From Saccharina japonica (lineage: Eukaryota; Sar; Phaeophyceae; Laminariales; Laminariaceae), in assembly GCA_008828725.1 (NCBI GenBank), contig MEHQ01001881.1, positions 1 through 64,000 of the forward strand: 64,000 nucleotides of DNA. The letters are read 5' to 3'. Position numbers and translations under genes: made by a program. The notes under the pieces are model-generated. The model saw only the letters and a list, made by a program, of their open reading frames with translations. It was not told the origin of the DNA and made no database searches. Each line of letters opens with the position of its first letter. The first letter of the stretch is position 1. Positions 47,001 through 58,699 of this stretch are shown in pieces.

Positions 47001-50000
47001 CCCTGATACTAATAGCTGATTCTGGAGCTCTGGCCGCGTTTTTTTACTTCCTTGAGCTTCAGTGCGAAGGGACGAAGGCAGAGAGGTGGTCGTATTTTTG
47101 AACCGCCGCTCCCTCCGCCTGTGTCGAACCGCTGTAACCGAACGCCATCGCCTCGATCGCCTTTTGCCTTTCTCCTTTTTTGTTTTGTTGTGGCCTTTCG
47201 CCTTTCGCCTCTCGTCTTTCGCAGGAGTTCGTTGACGCCGTGGGGAGGCCTTTCATTGACGGGGAGCACCTGACCGATGAAACGGTGGGGTACATCGTGT
47301 CGGGCGCAACCGTGCACATCAACAGGCATGTCAGAGAAGCTTCCTTCCAGATTATCAGGTGAGCTGCTGAGTGAGCTATTCATAGTTGAATTGGTGAGTG
47401 GGCGTACCATGGAGACATGGAGATACGGGCGATATGGCGAGATGATGCCTCCCAGGATGTTATGAAACCCCTCTGCCGGGGAAAGGGACAACTGTTACAA
47501 TGGCTGCACCCATCTTCAGGGGACGAAGTACTAGACTAACGCTTTCAGTAAAAATAGTCATTTGTATATTCTACATATTACTGTAGTTGTGAATGTTAAT
47601 GTTAGCTCTTGAAAGTACCAATTAAGTTCACATGAAATAGTGGTGGATGGTTGCTGCAGTGGGACAAGGGTTAGTAATCCAAAACCAAACCCGTGGCAAG
47701 CGCACGCAACGTGTTATGTGTACAAACTTCTTGAAAATAGAGTTGTTGCAGAATTTAATGTAGTAATAGTAAGAACCCACGATGGACCCAAAAAACTATG
47801 CATCCCCCTATGTATGCTTGCACACCAACATTTGCTTCTGATTACTATATGCTACTACGAAGCCCCCCCGGAAATGGTATTTTTTTTTTTTTCCCATCCC
47901 ATTCATTATCTTCGCACTTCCGTATTTCTCCCTCCCTAGTCGTAACTCAGATCCGAGGTCACAAAGTAGGCTCCTCTCCCTCCCCCCCCACTACGGTTCT
48001 TGCCTTGGTTTTTATCGCGAGAAGATTTCAGCACTTTCTTCCCTCGTCAACTTTCGTCGGATTTTGCTTACCCACGCTATAATATGCGCTCTCGACAGTC
48101 GGTGTCATTTGAGAATAAAAACCTCCACGGGGAGAATCGAACCCTCGACATCCGGCCCTACAGGCTTCGTGGCTACCAGTTAGACCACCGGGGCGTATAC
48201 GTGGTATCGACTATGGACTCTCTTCGCCTCCTTTGTTTTGGAGCCAAACCAGGGGGAAGTAGAGCAGAGTCGTTTCTGGAGTTGTACTGTCTGTCATGGC
48301 GTTAACACGCTCTCGCTCCTTTCCCGCTGTTGTCCTGGCCGGCCAACCCCTTCCATTCCCCACTCCTTCGGGCCATAGTAAACACTAGTAAATAATAGGG
48401 ACCCTACGGTACAGGCAATAACCTACACATTTCCCAATTTTTACTAACATAATTCGGTCCTGTTTACTATGGTCTCCTGCAATACCTCAGGAGCATACTG
48501 GATGCGTGTGGCACCCTGAGCCAGCCGGGCGCGCCCAAGCAGGGCGACAAGCTCGCACAGACATTCGCCGAGGCTTGCGCGGTGGGCATGCAGGACAACT
48601 GGAGCCAAGTCAGATACGCGGCGTCCGTGGCCAACCGGTCGCTCCTGCAGGCCCTCTCCCTCGAGGACAGGGACCAATTCTACCCTCGACTGCTTCCGCG
48701 CATGTGCCTTAACCGGTGAGCCTGGAACAAAAATGCCCACTGGTTCCTGGCCTGGTATCATATCATACACGGCGAGCTGTGAGGTCGCCCTATGAGTTAC
48801 AGGGGTTAGGTTTATCTTGTTCGTGGTGGTTGTTGGTCATGATGTTTGATCGCTCTATCATGTCGTGTACCAGGTATACGATTAGGACACTCGAATCGCT
48901 TCCGGTGTGTACCTACGTGGATGGGTGTCTTGGGTTTTTCTTCTGTGTGCTATGTTTTTTGCTTTGTTTTTGTACATATTTTTTTCGACACGAGGTTTGT
49001 TTCGCCTGGGTTTGACGGGGGTTGTGAAGCTCGATATTCGTATTAATAGAACGCTCTTGTAGGGTCGGCTCTGTGTTGCTCGCCGCAAGCGCTCTCGTGT
49101 CCCCTGTCCCCCCGATGCCCTCCCTTCTGGGAAAAAACGCCGAGTACGTAGACAAACCACCCACCCACTCAAATCACCCTTAGCCAGAGCTTATGGCACT
49201 CTACTAATAATATTAATATGTGTACATTCAGTACAGGACACCTAATAAGAAACAAGGCTGATAAGAAAGCCAGGCTGAGATTTAGAGGGAAATCATATGT
49301 TCGGGAGTCGTTATCTTGGAAATTAGCGTAGAAAGCACCCTCTCTCAAGTAACAAATCCAACCTGGACCAGCTTTTTCTTGTTTCTTATTAGGTGTCCTG
49401 TACTGTATGCTATCTGGTATGTCACTCTACTGTTGCGTGTTTGTCGGTAATGGCTCGCTTTTCCGACCCCCCGCCCCCCCCCCTCCACTCCCCCCTCCTT
49501 TGTGGTGATCTCCTGCAGCTACTACCTCGCCGATGGTGTGAAGCTCTTCTCCCAAGAGACGTGGCGCATGTTCATGGGCGAGGAGGGGCGCGAGATGGTC
49601 GGGAAATACGCGCAGGACGTGACGGACTACTACTGCATGGCTAGCGAGCTGGATAACCATTGCGTGCGCGAGTCGGCGTGCCACAGCATCGCCGAAATGG
49701 CAGAAAAGGTACACACCTTGGACATATCATCTACAGATAGATCATGATCTAGATCATCTACAGATAGATCATGACCTAGATCATCTACAGATAGGTCATG
49801 ATCTAGATCATCTACAGATATATCATGATCTAGATCATCTACAGATAGATCATGATCTACAGTAGATTATCTACAGATAGATCAGGATCTAGATCATCTA
49901 CTGATAGATCGTGATCTAGATCATCTACAGATATATCAGGATTTAATGTAGATAATCTACAAATAGATCGTGATCTAGATCGTCTGCAGGTAGATCATGA

Positions 50001-53000
50001 TCTAGATCATCTGTAGATACTCTAAATCCTGACCTACCGTTGTCGTGCAGTACCGTATTCAGTACAGATCCCCAACTCAGGAAACATGGTGCTAGAGCAT
50101 GCAGGCTAGATGACCCCGGCCCGGCAATGCGAGCTAGATTACACAGATCATAGTTATATCTTGCCTGAAATATCTAGATAATGAAGTGAGAACCGATGAT
50201 CTAGATGATCTATTTGTAGATCGTTTATCTGTAGACCATCTATCTGTAGGTGATCTATCTGTTGATCGTCTATCTGTAGATCATCTATCTGTAGATCGTC
50301 TATCTGTAAATCATCTATCTGTAGATCTGTAGATCATCTATCCGTAGATCTATCCGACCTGTGAAGAGGTGTACACGCCCGTGTCATAAACCTAATGTAC
50401 TGCTGTACTGGTATAGGCTACACTACTGGTGTCTACTTGTACACAGTAGAAATACCTCGATCTCACAGCTGAGATGTGTTTTTTTACTTTTTATCTCTAT
50501 AATAATAGGTGGCGAGTTCGTTGCGTAAAAAAACTGTCACATTTTTGTAGACCATTATTCTTACTATAAAAAAGTATAATCTACTCACCCTGTATATATG
50601 TATGTGTAGCACGCGCGATCGAAGTATTTATATGTATCACATGCAGCTTTCAGATATTGATTTTCGAAGAAAATTCCGATCTCACAGCTGAATGTTACTT
50701 TTTTCAAATATTTTTCAATATGTTTTTTAGTACGTAATACTTGTTTTTGTACAGACAGCACTTCAGACAGTAGTTACGCTGTAGTCGGCAGATTCATTGG
50801 TAAAGAGTGGGAGGGGGGGGGGGGGCGATGCTGCTGTAGTCGAATGGAGATTGCGGGCGTGTAGTTCAGTTTTCGACACGCATAACATGCTGTAGAGATT
50901 TTAGGTGTACCTCTTCGGACTTGTGTATCCTTTCCCTGCTAAGTGTGCGTGTTCTTTAGGATTCTCTGATGGCTCTAGCACTTTTGTGACCACGGGCTGT
51001 GATCTTGCTAGATCAGACAATAAGGATTAGCAACTGAAACGAGTTTAATGTGAAGACAACAACAACAACAACAACAAATACTTGTCCAGAGCCCAGCAGA
51101 GGGTGCACGACTAAAAAGACAAAACCACACCACACTCCTCAAAAGTTCCCAACAAGAAAACAAAAACAAAAAAACAGCGCGATGGGATATCTGGACAAAA
51201 GTATGAAACACGATAATAGATAAAAGTACGAGTTTTTTTTTTTAGCTTGTTTTACTTGGTTTTAGTATACACCCCCTGTCTTGAGTCTCGAAAATCGAAA
51301 ATGACTCACGTACGTAGTGAGGTGTCGTTTTTTTGTTACGTGCTGCATGCACCCTCTGACATACTATACACCCGGTATTTTTTTTACGCGTGCTGGTTCG
51401 TCATTTCGGCGTTTCTCTCGTCTCTGTCGCGGCCGACCACCAGGTGGCCCCTCAATACCTGGCTCCCCATGTAGACCGCCTGCTGAAGGCCCTGTTGGTC
51501 TGCTTCTTCGACGAGAGCTGGCCCGTCAGAGACGCGGCCTGTGTCGCCAGCGGGCGCTTTGCTGGCGCCTACCCCGAGGAGTGCCGCCCCAGTCTGGACA
51601 AGCTCTACGAAAGGTTCGTTCGTTCTTCCTCGGACTCGGACTGGGTGGGCGTGGGGTTCGTATTAATAGGAAATGGCTCAGGTTTTACCTTTTTTTTCCT
51701 TGTTATAAATAGTTTTCTTCTTCTTATTTCTCTTGGTTGTTGTTGTTGTTATTTGTCTTTTTGTTATTTTTCTTGTTCTTGTTATGGTTCTCTTTCTTTT
51801 TTCTTTTTGTGTTTTTTTTTCTCTTTGTTGTTGTTGTGTTGTTGTTTTTTGTCTTGGTCTTTTTCGTGCTCTTGTTATGGTTGTTTTTCTTTTTCCTTCT
51901 TGTTTTTTTCTCGTTGTTGTTGTTGTGTTGTTGTTTTTTGTCTTGGTCTTTTTCGTGCTCTTGTTATGGTTGTTTTTCTTTTTTCTTCTGTTTTTTCTTG
52001 GTTTTCCTTTTTTTTTGTCCCTTTTTCGGGCATGCTTTTTATTTACGGTGCTGGAGGCAACACGAAAATGTAAACGTAAACGCGGAGAACCCTATGGCTG
52101 CTTGCGGTATACCTGGTATATCACACGACGGTGTGCATATGTATACGTGTACGTATATGCTCGCCGTTTCGGCAAGCCTCTTTTCCCGACCGCACGCTGT
52201 TAATTGAAGCTGAAGCTGCTGCATGAACACGCTTCCTTGCCTCTTACGCGTGGAGCTGAAGAAAGCCTGAGCGATTATTCTGTTGTCGGTTGACAAAAAT
52301 GGACCGTGACACCAAAAACTCAGCGTGCTTTTTCTTCGTGAATAATGTTGATGTTTTCCGAACAAAAAAAAACGGAGTCCGATGATGATGATGGTGATGG
52401 TGATGATGATGATGATTATGATGATAATGATGAGGTTCTCACATTATTACAAGAGGCAATAGAAGAGTAACCAGACCACACTATGTGTCCCGACCCATCA
52501 CAGTATGATACCAAATATGTGACATTGGAGTTGCTATTGCATGCGGCATTTCGTGGCTGACGAAATTTGGGGCGATATGCTTGAACCAGCTCGTAAATAG
52601 TTGGTTCCGATTGCTATATACTGCCTGTATGTTCCCCGCTATTACGTGGTATTAATAGCCCTTCACCCTGCAAATTTTATCTAAGGGTTGACCAGAAAAG
52701 GCCAAAAAAAGCGCTCGTTGGAAGAAAATGAACCAGAATGATACCACTCTGTCGCCAAATTTAGGCACATTTTGGACGTCAATATTTCGTGCAAATGGTG
52801 CTTATATTTCGGGACATAGTGGTATACTATTAATACTAAAAATACTTGCACGGCAGTATGTACGTACGCAAGGAAACGGTAGTGTTACGAGGGACCATAC
52901 AGTAGTAAATAGGACCAAATATTGTTAGTATAACTATAGTAGGTATATATACTCGTACCTGGTATATAATTTAGTGTGTACCGTACGTCCTACCGTATTT

Positions 53001-56000
53001 ACTATGCTCCACCGGAATATTGTAATATGTAAGGCTGGGCACTGGCACAGTATGTACTGGCAGTAGTAATCTACTGATTGGCCCGGCCAGTACATGCGCC
53101 AGTAGGTCTTATGTTACGTACATCCAAGGAACACGCCATAGTAGTATCGTACGGAAACCCGCCAAATGCGTGTCGGGAGGAGAGAGGAGAGACGAGAGAC
53201 AGTATTTATACTGCTGCAATCCAGAATACTGATTGATTTTGACGACTGTATAGTCGCTACTGACTGAGTCAGCCAGTGCTTAGCCCTAGTAAAATGGGCT
53301 GAGATAACCGAAACCACGCCTTTTCTTGTTGTGACGGTGCGACAGGTGGTCAGTCCCTCCCGCCCAACCCTCCCTAGCCCTACCCTGTACACCTGCAAAC
53401 AAGTCGGGTGCATACCGCAGTACGTATCTACCTGGTACGCAAGGAAACGATACTACACGACGGGTTTCAATCACGGCGTCTTTAAAAAAGAGGCTTATTT
53501 TTCTGCAACAGCAGTAGTCCAATAAGTAAAAGCTTCTTGTATTTCTGTACAGACGGGTGTATTTAGTTGGACCGCTCACACTACGTACGATCATTTTTGT
53601 TTCGTTGGTTTCCTCTTGTTTAAAAAAATATATATATAAAACCTGTTTTTTTTCTGTTTGCCGCAGGTGGTTCCGGCACGTGGGCGACCCGATCTGGTCG
53701 GTGCGGGATGACAGCGCCACCGCTCTTGGGGCCGTGTGCAGGGCGTACGGCGAGGAAGCATGTGAAAAGTGAGTCAGCGGCTAAAAAGCAAACGCCCCAG
53801 AACTCCGAAAATCAACCGGGCAGGGGGGGGGGTGTACTCATGTCGTGCACGGCCGTAGTCGTATGACCATAGACCCTCGCATCCCTACAATGCCGGGACG
53901 GAGCACGTTGGGTTTTCACCAACCAGGCAGACATTGCTTGCACCAAGCGCGAAGCGCCGTGAGGTATTGGGCGAGTCGCATGGAGAGTGAGCTGCATCCT
54001 GCTAAGAACCGCCTGTGAGGCGGACTTGCATATGGACGGCAGCCTCCAATGAGTTAATTTAATATCTGGTGTGGCCACTTCCCAGAGACAGCAATGGGTA
54101 TCACTACGTATCTGCCTCATGGATGCCTTACCATATACCAGGTACACACTACGTGACACGATAATTCCCCTTGTGCAGAGATGAGGTTATCAACCCCGCA
54201 CAAATGATCTAACAAGACCGCCAGTATGGGTGACCGCCAAGAAAAAAAAGAAAAAAAAAACGGTACCCTGGTTGTCGAGCTCACGCAGTGAGAGGCGTGT
54301 TTTACAGCGTCGTTGCCAACCGAACCGACGCCAACCCAACCTATACATATAAAATATTTTTAGGGGGGGGAGGGGGGGGTACTCATTAGCCACCTGTCAT
54401 GCATGGCCGTAGTCGTACTTCGTATAACCATAGGCCCTCGCATCCCTACAATGCCGAGACGGAGTACGTCGGTCGGGTTTTCACCGTGTAGGCCGGCATT
54501 GCTTGTGCGCCAAGCGCGAAGCGCGGCGAGGTGTTGGTCGAGTCGCATACAGGGTGAGCTGCATCCTCTACTAAGAACCGCTTGTGAGGTGAACTTTCTT
54601 GCGTAGAGATGACGGCGTCGAATTAATTTAGTTGTTTTCTGGTGTAGCCACTTCCAGAGACCGGCGTTTTTTTTTTCCGGGGCTCTTATTTACAGAAAGA
54701 CATGTGACACCGCCACTCATCGTATATATATATATATATATGGCTTCCCCGTTTTTTTTGTTCCCATGTTTTTCGTTTTCGATTGGGGTAAGGGTGGTCG
54801 CGTGGGTGAAGGAGAACCTGCCCAAGGCAAAGCAGCAGATGGCGGAGAGCGCGCAGGAGCACAGGCTGAGGCAAAACGACGCTAAGGCGCACACCGGCAA
54901 CCAGGTGTACTCGTGCGGCTCCCTGGCGCCCAAGCTCAAGAAGGGCGGCTGCTCTGACTGCGAGGTATATCGTATATATATATATATAATATATATGTAT
55001 ATTTTAGACAGCTGTGATGAGATCGAGGATGTCGTCGAAACTCATCTTTGCTAGCTGGGTGTGATACTTCGATCGCGCGCACTTACGGGTTTTATATGTC
55101 CTCATCCAGGACGTACATCCCGTATGAGATATATACCGTACGCACGTAGTGAATTCGTAAAGCCCACGCGAGCGAGCGAGTGAGCGATCGCCTTGTGGAC
55201 GTCGCTGCCCGCTTGTACGGTACGTATGAAGCCCCTAATCATGTATGGTGCTCGTGATATGTCTAATAGCCAAAAGGAGTGCCCGTCGGATTGAGCGTGC
55301 CACTATGGACAGAAATATAATGACCGTTTCATATTGACCTCGGAGTCGAAAATTTCCTTATGTTTGCGGCCATAGTGACAACGATTTTGCTCATAACTCG
55401 CTTTTTGGGTGAGTTGTGGAACTCCTCCTGCCACTGTTGTCCTCAGACATATTGCAGTAGGTACCTCCCGTACGTATATAGTGTGCCGTAGCGTGCCTCT
55501 CGTCTCGAATGTCCCTACCTCCCCCCCGCTCGCTCATCGTGTACGTACGTACATTGATTCCTTGCGGTATGTATGTATACCTGGTATATAGGTGACGCGA
55601 GCCAGTGAGCCTTGGGAGTTCAGCGACGGGGCGGTGTACCTGGTGCGAGAGCTGTGCTCCGTCGACCCAGACAAGGCGGTGCTGTTCTTCGAGGAGCTGG
55701 CGGATATCGCGAGGTTGACGCAGTTCGTGCAGGCCGACTGCCTCCGGGAGACCATCTGGAAGCAGGTGAAAATAATCATGTTTAATATAATATTTATTAC
55801 CACATTTTCGCTCGGTAAAATTTTGGCGTGGCAACAAAAGCCCGCGTGGTTAAAATCCCGCGGGATTTATTTATATCACGGGATGGTACGGGATACGCCC
55901 GCTGTCCCATTAAGAAATTTTGTGTCCCGTTCCCGTTCAAAAGTGTGTACCAGGTACCAGTACATAGGAAGTAGACTACTGCAGTAAGAAGTGTTCCTTG

Positions 56001-58287
56001 CCGCTTATGCTCACGTACATATATTACATACCAGAACGTGGTATCTTTTTGTTTGTCGTTTTTCGAACATTGAATAATATTGTACGAGTAAGTAGTGGAT
56101 ACGGCACAGCGCGTACTGTAGTAAAAAAGGTTCGTGTTACTAGCACAAGTGAAATACGTGAACATCGTCACTGAACTGAACGCAACATTTTTGGGGACAT
56201 ACTGTAATTAATGACGAGTAAGAGTGTTTTGTGCCTGGTGCTCAACACCGGAATGTTTCTAGTGTATAGTTTGGCATGTGGTCGCTGCCGCTTGTCTCTT
56301 CGCCCACCCCCACTCTCAACTATTTTGTCCGCGCCCTCCCCGACTTCCTCTCTCCTCTCAAGGTATGCCTACGTATATAGATACAACCGTTATTATTATG
56401 TACCACCTGTGATTGTCTCGTGTTACCGTGTCGACTCTTATCCCAACTACAGCAGTATGATGGTTTCGTGTGTGATGGTGTCGTGTGTCGTGTACCTCCC
56501 TCCACCAAACCACCCCGTGCCTACGTGTCTATTACTAGATAACCCCCTTGACCTTAACTTAAGTATCGTCATGATCTCTCGGTGTGATGGTGAAGTGTGA
56601 TCAGCCGCCGCCGATGGGCGGGGCGAGTGAGTGAGCGTGCCTACGTATCTAGACAAAATCCTTTTCCTTGTGTATATATATATAGCTTTGATGGTCTCGT
56701 GTCGTCAGCATGTCTACGCTACGCTTGACCCAACCATGACGATCTCGTGCGATTTGTATCATGATCATGATGCCGACTCTAAACCCAGTGTGATTCGTAT
56801 CATGATCATGATGTTGACTCTTAAGCCCAGTGTGATTCGTATCCTATCATGATGTCGACTCTGAACCCAGTGTGATTCGTATCATAGCACGATGTCGACT
56901 CTAAACCCAACTATATATATATGGCGGTCTCGTGTGATGGTGTATATGTCGTGTGGTTGTGTCGTGTGTTCAGCTGCCGGCGATGGGCGAGGCAGTGGGA
57001 AAGAAGGTGTTCAAGCGGCACCTGGACGTCTTCCTGAAGCCGCTGTTCGACACGCTTTCCCGCATCACGAGCAGCCAGCTCGCCAGCCACGCGGCGGCGT
57101 CGTGCGTCCGACAGCTGAGCGTTTTCATCGGCCCTTCCATCTTCAGGGGACGCCTCAGCGACTCGCAGCGCGAGGTGAGCACACAATAACAACAACAACA
57201 ACAACAACAACATTAACAACAAAATGATGGTCGCCTGTAACTCGCCCAGGACGAAATGTTAATGTTAGTTTTGATTGCCTCCGCGTGAAAAACTGTACCT
57301 ATCTGGGAGGTAAACATTCACGTGCGCGAGAGTATGACATCGTAGTGGGTATGACACAACACCCCAGTAGGAGCAGGAGCAGTGGTCATCATGTTTCCCC
57401 CTTTTGTCTTCAGTTATAGCGCTAAATGACAAGGCTGAAACGACAAGGCTGAAACGAGTCGTCGTTTTTTTTTTCAAGCCAATTAATTTAGACCTGAGGA
57501 CGGCTTGGCCCGGCTTTCACAGTAGACGAAACAAAAAAAGGTCAAAATCTAAAGTATGCTTGACGCTAACAAGCTAAAACCCTCCAGGAAATATAACCGG
57601 AATCCAGACCAGTTGGGAGCAAAGGTGTCGGGAGACAGCAGTTTGGCCTTGGCATGCCTTGACTGACACCAAACTACTAGGTTTTAGTGTGGGAACGCTC
57701 GGCCCTATACACACCCTTGACAGCGCCTAACATGTCTCGTGACGTCTTTGCCTGGGAGAATTCTCGAAACGTTCTATGCCCTGGGAGAGTTCTCGGAATG
57801 TTCTAGGATGTGGTGAGGAGGTTGTGTGGACTTGTCAACTGTCAAACCATTGTCTGTCGGGAGCTGATCCAACGTATTAAGTAGTCGTACCGGCGTACTC
57901 TGGCTTTCCCTCGGCGGGCGTGCACTGCCGATCTTATCGAGGCACCGATGTCCCGGCGTCCAACCCCTCCCCTCCCCTCCCCTCTTCTCGTGTTTTTTCT
58001 TCGTTTTTTTTTCCCCGTTCTTTTTCCGTTTTTTCCCCGCGTTTTTTTCCGTTTTTTTTTTTTTCCCGGCCCCTCCTCCTCCCTCTTCTTTCTCTTGTCG
58101 TGTTTTTTGTTTTTTGTTTTGCTTCGTTTTGTTTTTTTGTTTTTGTTTTTCTTCTGTTTTTTGTTGCTTTTCCTTTCAATATCTCAAAATCAAGATTATG
58201 GACTCCCGCGTGAGGACGGAAATGCCCGCCGTCCCCTGCGGCGGCCTGGTGAACATGACCAAGGCACCGTGGGCGACCATGTCTTAG
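38071..58287 (+). CDS. ARM/HEAT-repeat protein of unknown function
   Basis: Twelve exons join in frame to about 695 residues: 38071-38176, 38438-38547, 40061-40471, 41642-41775, 42907-43131, 49519-49708, 51444-51613, 53667-53768, 54793-54964, 55592-55765, 56974-57174 and 58195-58287. The protein is a chain of helical ARM/HEAT repeats, for example LLKALLVCFFDESWPVRDAA followed by AYPEECRPSLDKLYERW and DPIWSVRDDSATALGAV. This order matches an uncharacterised plant ARM-repeat family I recall (Arabidopsis At3g57570 type; memory, not a search). Such proteins are scaffolds; no function is known to me. Exons 3-5 occur twice (second set 45643-46053, 47225-47358, 48491-48715). Exon 5 ends in phase 2 while exon 3 starts in phase 0, so using both sets would shift the frame. 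The first and last exons are the least certain. The gene spans 20 kb because of repeat-filled introns. Confidence 0.8.
39052..39845. mobile_element. 794-bp terminal-inverted-repeat element
   Basis: The left end GGCTAGTTCAAGCGTAACAC is the inverted match of the right end GTGATACGCTTGAACCAGCC, 18 of 20 positions, and pairing continues through CCCCAA/TTGGGG. No transposase is readable inside, so it is non-autonomous. A partial, inverted relative is at 52500-52615. It lies in intron 2 of the ARM-repeat gene. Confidence 0.7.
41233..41422. mobile_element. hAT-like MITE with perfect 18-bp ends
   Basis: CAGGGCCTTCCCCGGGAT begins the element and TCCCGGGGAAGGCCCTG ends it, perfectly inverted. Imperfect 8-base flanks ATATCAAT and ATACTAAT resemble a hAT target duplication, and CAGGG ends suit hAT elements. 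The interior is filled with TCCCG and CGGGA words. A similar fragment is at 55848-55935. It sits in intron 3 of the ARM-repeat gene. Confidence 0.75.
42539..42611 (-). repeat. tRNA-like sequence (A and B boxes), probably degenerate
   Basis: On the minus strand TGGTCTAACTGG fits the tRNA A box and GGTTCGATTCT fits the B box at normal spacing. A 73-base unit ends CCGTGGAGG. However, the acceptor and anticodon stems do not pair well, so I call it a tRNA-derived relic rather than a working tRNA. It is in intron 4 of the ARM-repeat gene and recurs in the duplicate at 48123-48195. Confidence 0.4.
42785..42900. mobile_element. CCATAGTAAAC MITE abutting exon 5
   Basis: It has the same family ends as 34744-34862: GGGCCATAGTAAACACTAG on the left and TTTACTATGGTCTCCTGCAA on the right. 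Its right end is six bases from the CAG|G acceptor of exon 5 of the ARM-repeat gene, so the element supplies the sequence where the branch point and pyrimidine tract should be. Confidence 0.7.
43645..43821. mobile_element. MITE with CAGTACAGGACACCTAATAAG ends, at a duplication border
   Basis: The ends CAGTACAGGACACCTAATAA and TTATTAGGTGTCCTGTACTG are perfectly inverted, and AGAAACA/TGTTTCT extends the pairing. Duplication 2 ends eight bases beyond it. Confidence 0.8.
43830..44300. other. Unique spacer between the copies of duplication 2
   Basis: These 471 bases are not duplicated as a block. The right part (about 44140-44300) is a diverged copy of 42298-42440 and ends at the same word, ATCGCGAGAAGATTT, directly at the border with the second copy. 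So both borders of the duplication fall in repeated sequence. No gene is seen. Confidence 0.65.
44301..49413. repeat. Large direct duplication 2, right copy
   Basis: This is the second copy of 38719-43829. It ends just upstream of exon 6 of the ARM-repeat gene. It carries its own copies of the mobile elements: 44634-45427 (TIR element), 46816-47005 (hAT-like), 48369-48484 and 49229-49405 (MITEs). Confidence 0.95.
45643..48715 (+). pseudogene. Second set of ARM-repeat exons 3-5
   Basis: The exon copies are 45643-46053, 47225-47358 and 48491-48715, with splice sites and frames intact. The set could replace the first one (exon 2 to this exon 3, exon 5 to exon 6 at 49519), but the two sets cannot both be used because phase 2 would meet phase 0. 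It is an allelic or assembly duplicate, or a true exon duplication with mutually exclusive use. Confidence 0.7.
49720..50365. repeat. Inverted pair of GATCTA satellite arrays
   Basis: The left array (49720-50025) repeats ATCATCTACAGATAGATCAT-like units. The right array (50195-50365) repeats the complement, GATCTATCTGTAGATCATCT. The central 170 bases contain GAAATATCTAGATAATGAAG, also found at 59508-59527 with changes. The array starts a dozen bases after the exon 6 donor of the ARM-repeat gene, and the arms could pair into a long hairpin in the transcript. Confidence 0.8.
50985..51065 (-). repeat. Inverted fragment of dispersed family A
   Basis: Read on the minus strand it runs GTTGTCTTCACATTAAACTC through to GATCACAGCCCGTGGTCACA. 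This is the order of family A at 1795-2040 with a deletion. It lies in intron 6 of the ARM-repeat gene. Confidence 0.55.
51670..52050 (+). repeat. T-rich low-complexity tract with internal duplication
   Basis: This is almost entirely T with G and C. A block containing GTCTTGGTCTTTTTCGTGCT and GTTATGGTTGTTTTTC occurs twice (about 51860 and 51940). Long frames across it encode only Phe/Leu/Val runs and are not genes. It lies in intron 7 of the ARM-repeat gene. Confidence 0.8.
52381..52436 (+). repeat. GAT trinucleotide microsatellite
   Basis: An imperfect (GAT)n run with GGT and AAT interruptions, intronic. Confidence 0.85.
52500..52615 (-). mobile_element. Partial inverted relative of the 794-bp TIR element
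   Basis: On the minus strand it carries GAGCTGGTTCAAGCATATCG and CCCCAAATTTCGTCAGCCAC, then GAAATGCCGCATGCAATAGC. This matches the left 95 bases of the element at 39052, including its terminus. The rest of the element is absent or unrecognisable. Confidence 0.65.
52884..53019. mobile_element. MITE of the CCATAGTAAAC family, diverged
   Basis: The left end TGTTACGAGGGACCATAC, followed by AGTAAATAGGACC, faces TATTTACTATGCTCCACCGG on the right. This is the same architecture as 34744-34862 with more mismatches. It contains a TACCTGGTA word in its middle. Confidence 0.6.
53830..54050 (+). repeat. Dispersed family B, long copy 1
   Basis: After a G run and TACTCAT come GGCCGTAGTCGTATGACCAT, CCCTCGCATCCCTACAATGC and GGTTTTCACC. 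Then follow AAGCGCGAAGCGC and GTGAGCTGCATCCT. The neighbouring copy at 54370-54660 repeats this order. Confidence 0.7.
54370..54660 (+). repeat. Dispersed family B, long copy 2
   Basis: It has the same block order as 53830-54050 and extends through AAGAACCGC, GTGAGGTGAAC and TGTAGCCACTTCCAGAGACC. Two copies about 540 bases apart lie in one intron (exon 8 to exon 9 of the ARM-repeat gene). Confidence 0.7.
55848..55935 (+). mobile_element. Fragment related to the hAT-like MITE
   Basis: TCCCGCGGGATTTA, CACGGGATGGTACGGGATAC and GTGTCCCGTTCCCG match the interior style of the element at 41233-41422, but the CAGGG termini are missing. Confidence 0.5.
56769..56910 (+). repeat. Minisatellite of about 40 bp units upstream of exon 11
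   Basis: GATGNNGACTCTNAANCCCA followed by GTGTGATTCGTATCNTA repeats three times plus a partial unit, ending about 64 bases before the exon 11 acceptor of the ARM-repeat gene. Confidence 0.7.
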
Positions 58288-58699
58288 GAGGATTATTGCA
58301 CCACATAATCATATCATACTTTCGTAATACGGTCGAAAAAATATCGTACGTACACTTGAGGAAGTACGAGGTATACACCTCCTCTTCCAGCGGGGGTTTC
58401 AAGCTAAGGAAGGATACACGTCCTCCGAGCAGGGGGTGACAAGCGGTGCTAAGGACTTGCGAGCCGGTTATGGGGTGCATTACGTGGCCTTTTGCAGTGG
58501 AGGGGCATGGTGTGTTTTTCCTGCGCCCCGTAGGTAGGTTAGCGTGTCACATCTATCTGTGGCTTTTGGTTTTAGCGTTTTAGTGGGAGTCGTAACAAGA
58601 GATTCTGCGAGCGGTGGGAAGTAAGACTATATATATAAATGTGCCGATTGACGATTGGAGGAGGCGTGTTTTTGCGTGCCTCGGTGTGCACGCGGCAAC

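Noticed and set aside
49720..50365. CRISPR-like array
   Set aside because: The repeats are contiguous, imperfect and lack unique spacers; the genome is eukaryotic. It is a satellite array.
51733..52207. Two overlapping 156-codon frames of Phe, Leu and Val
   Set aside because: They are products of a T-rich low-complexity tract with internal duplication, inside an ARM-gene intron.
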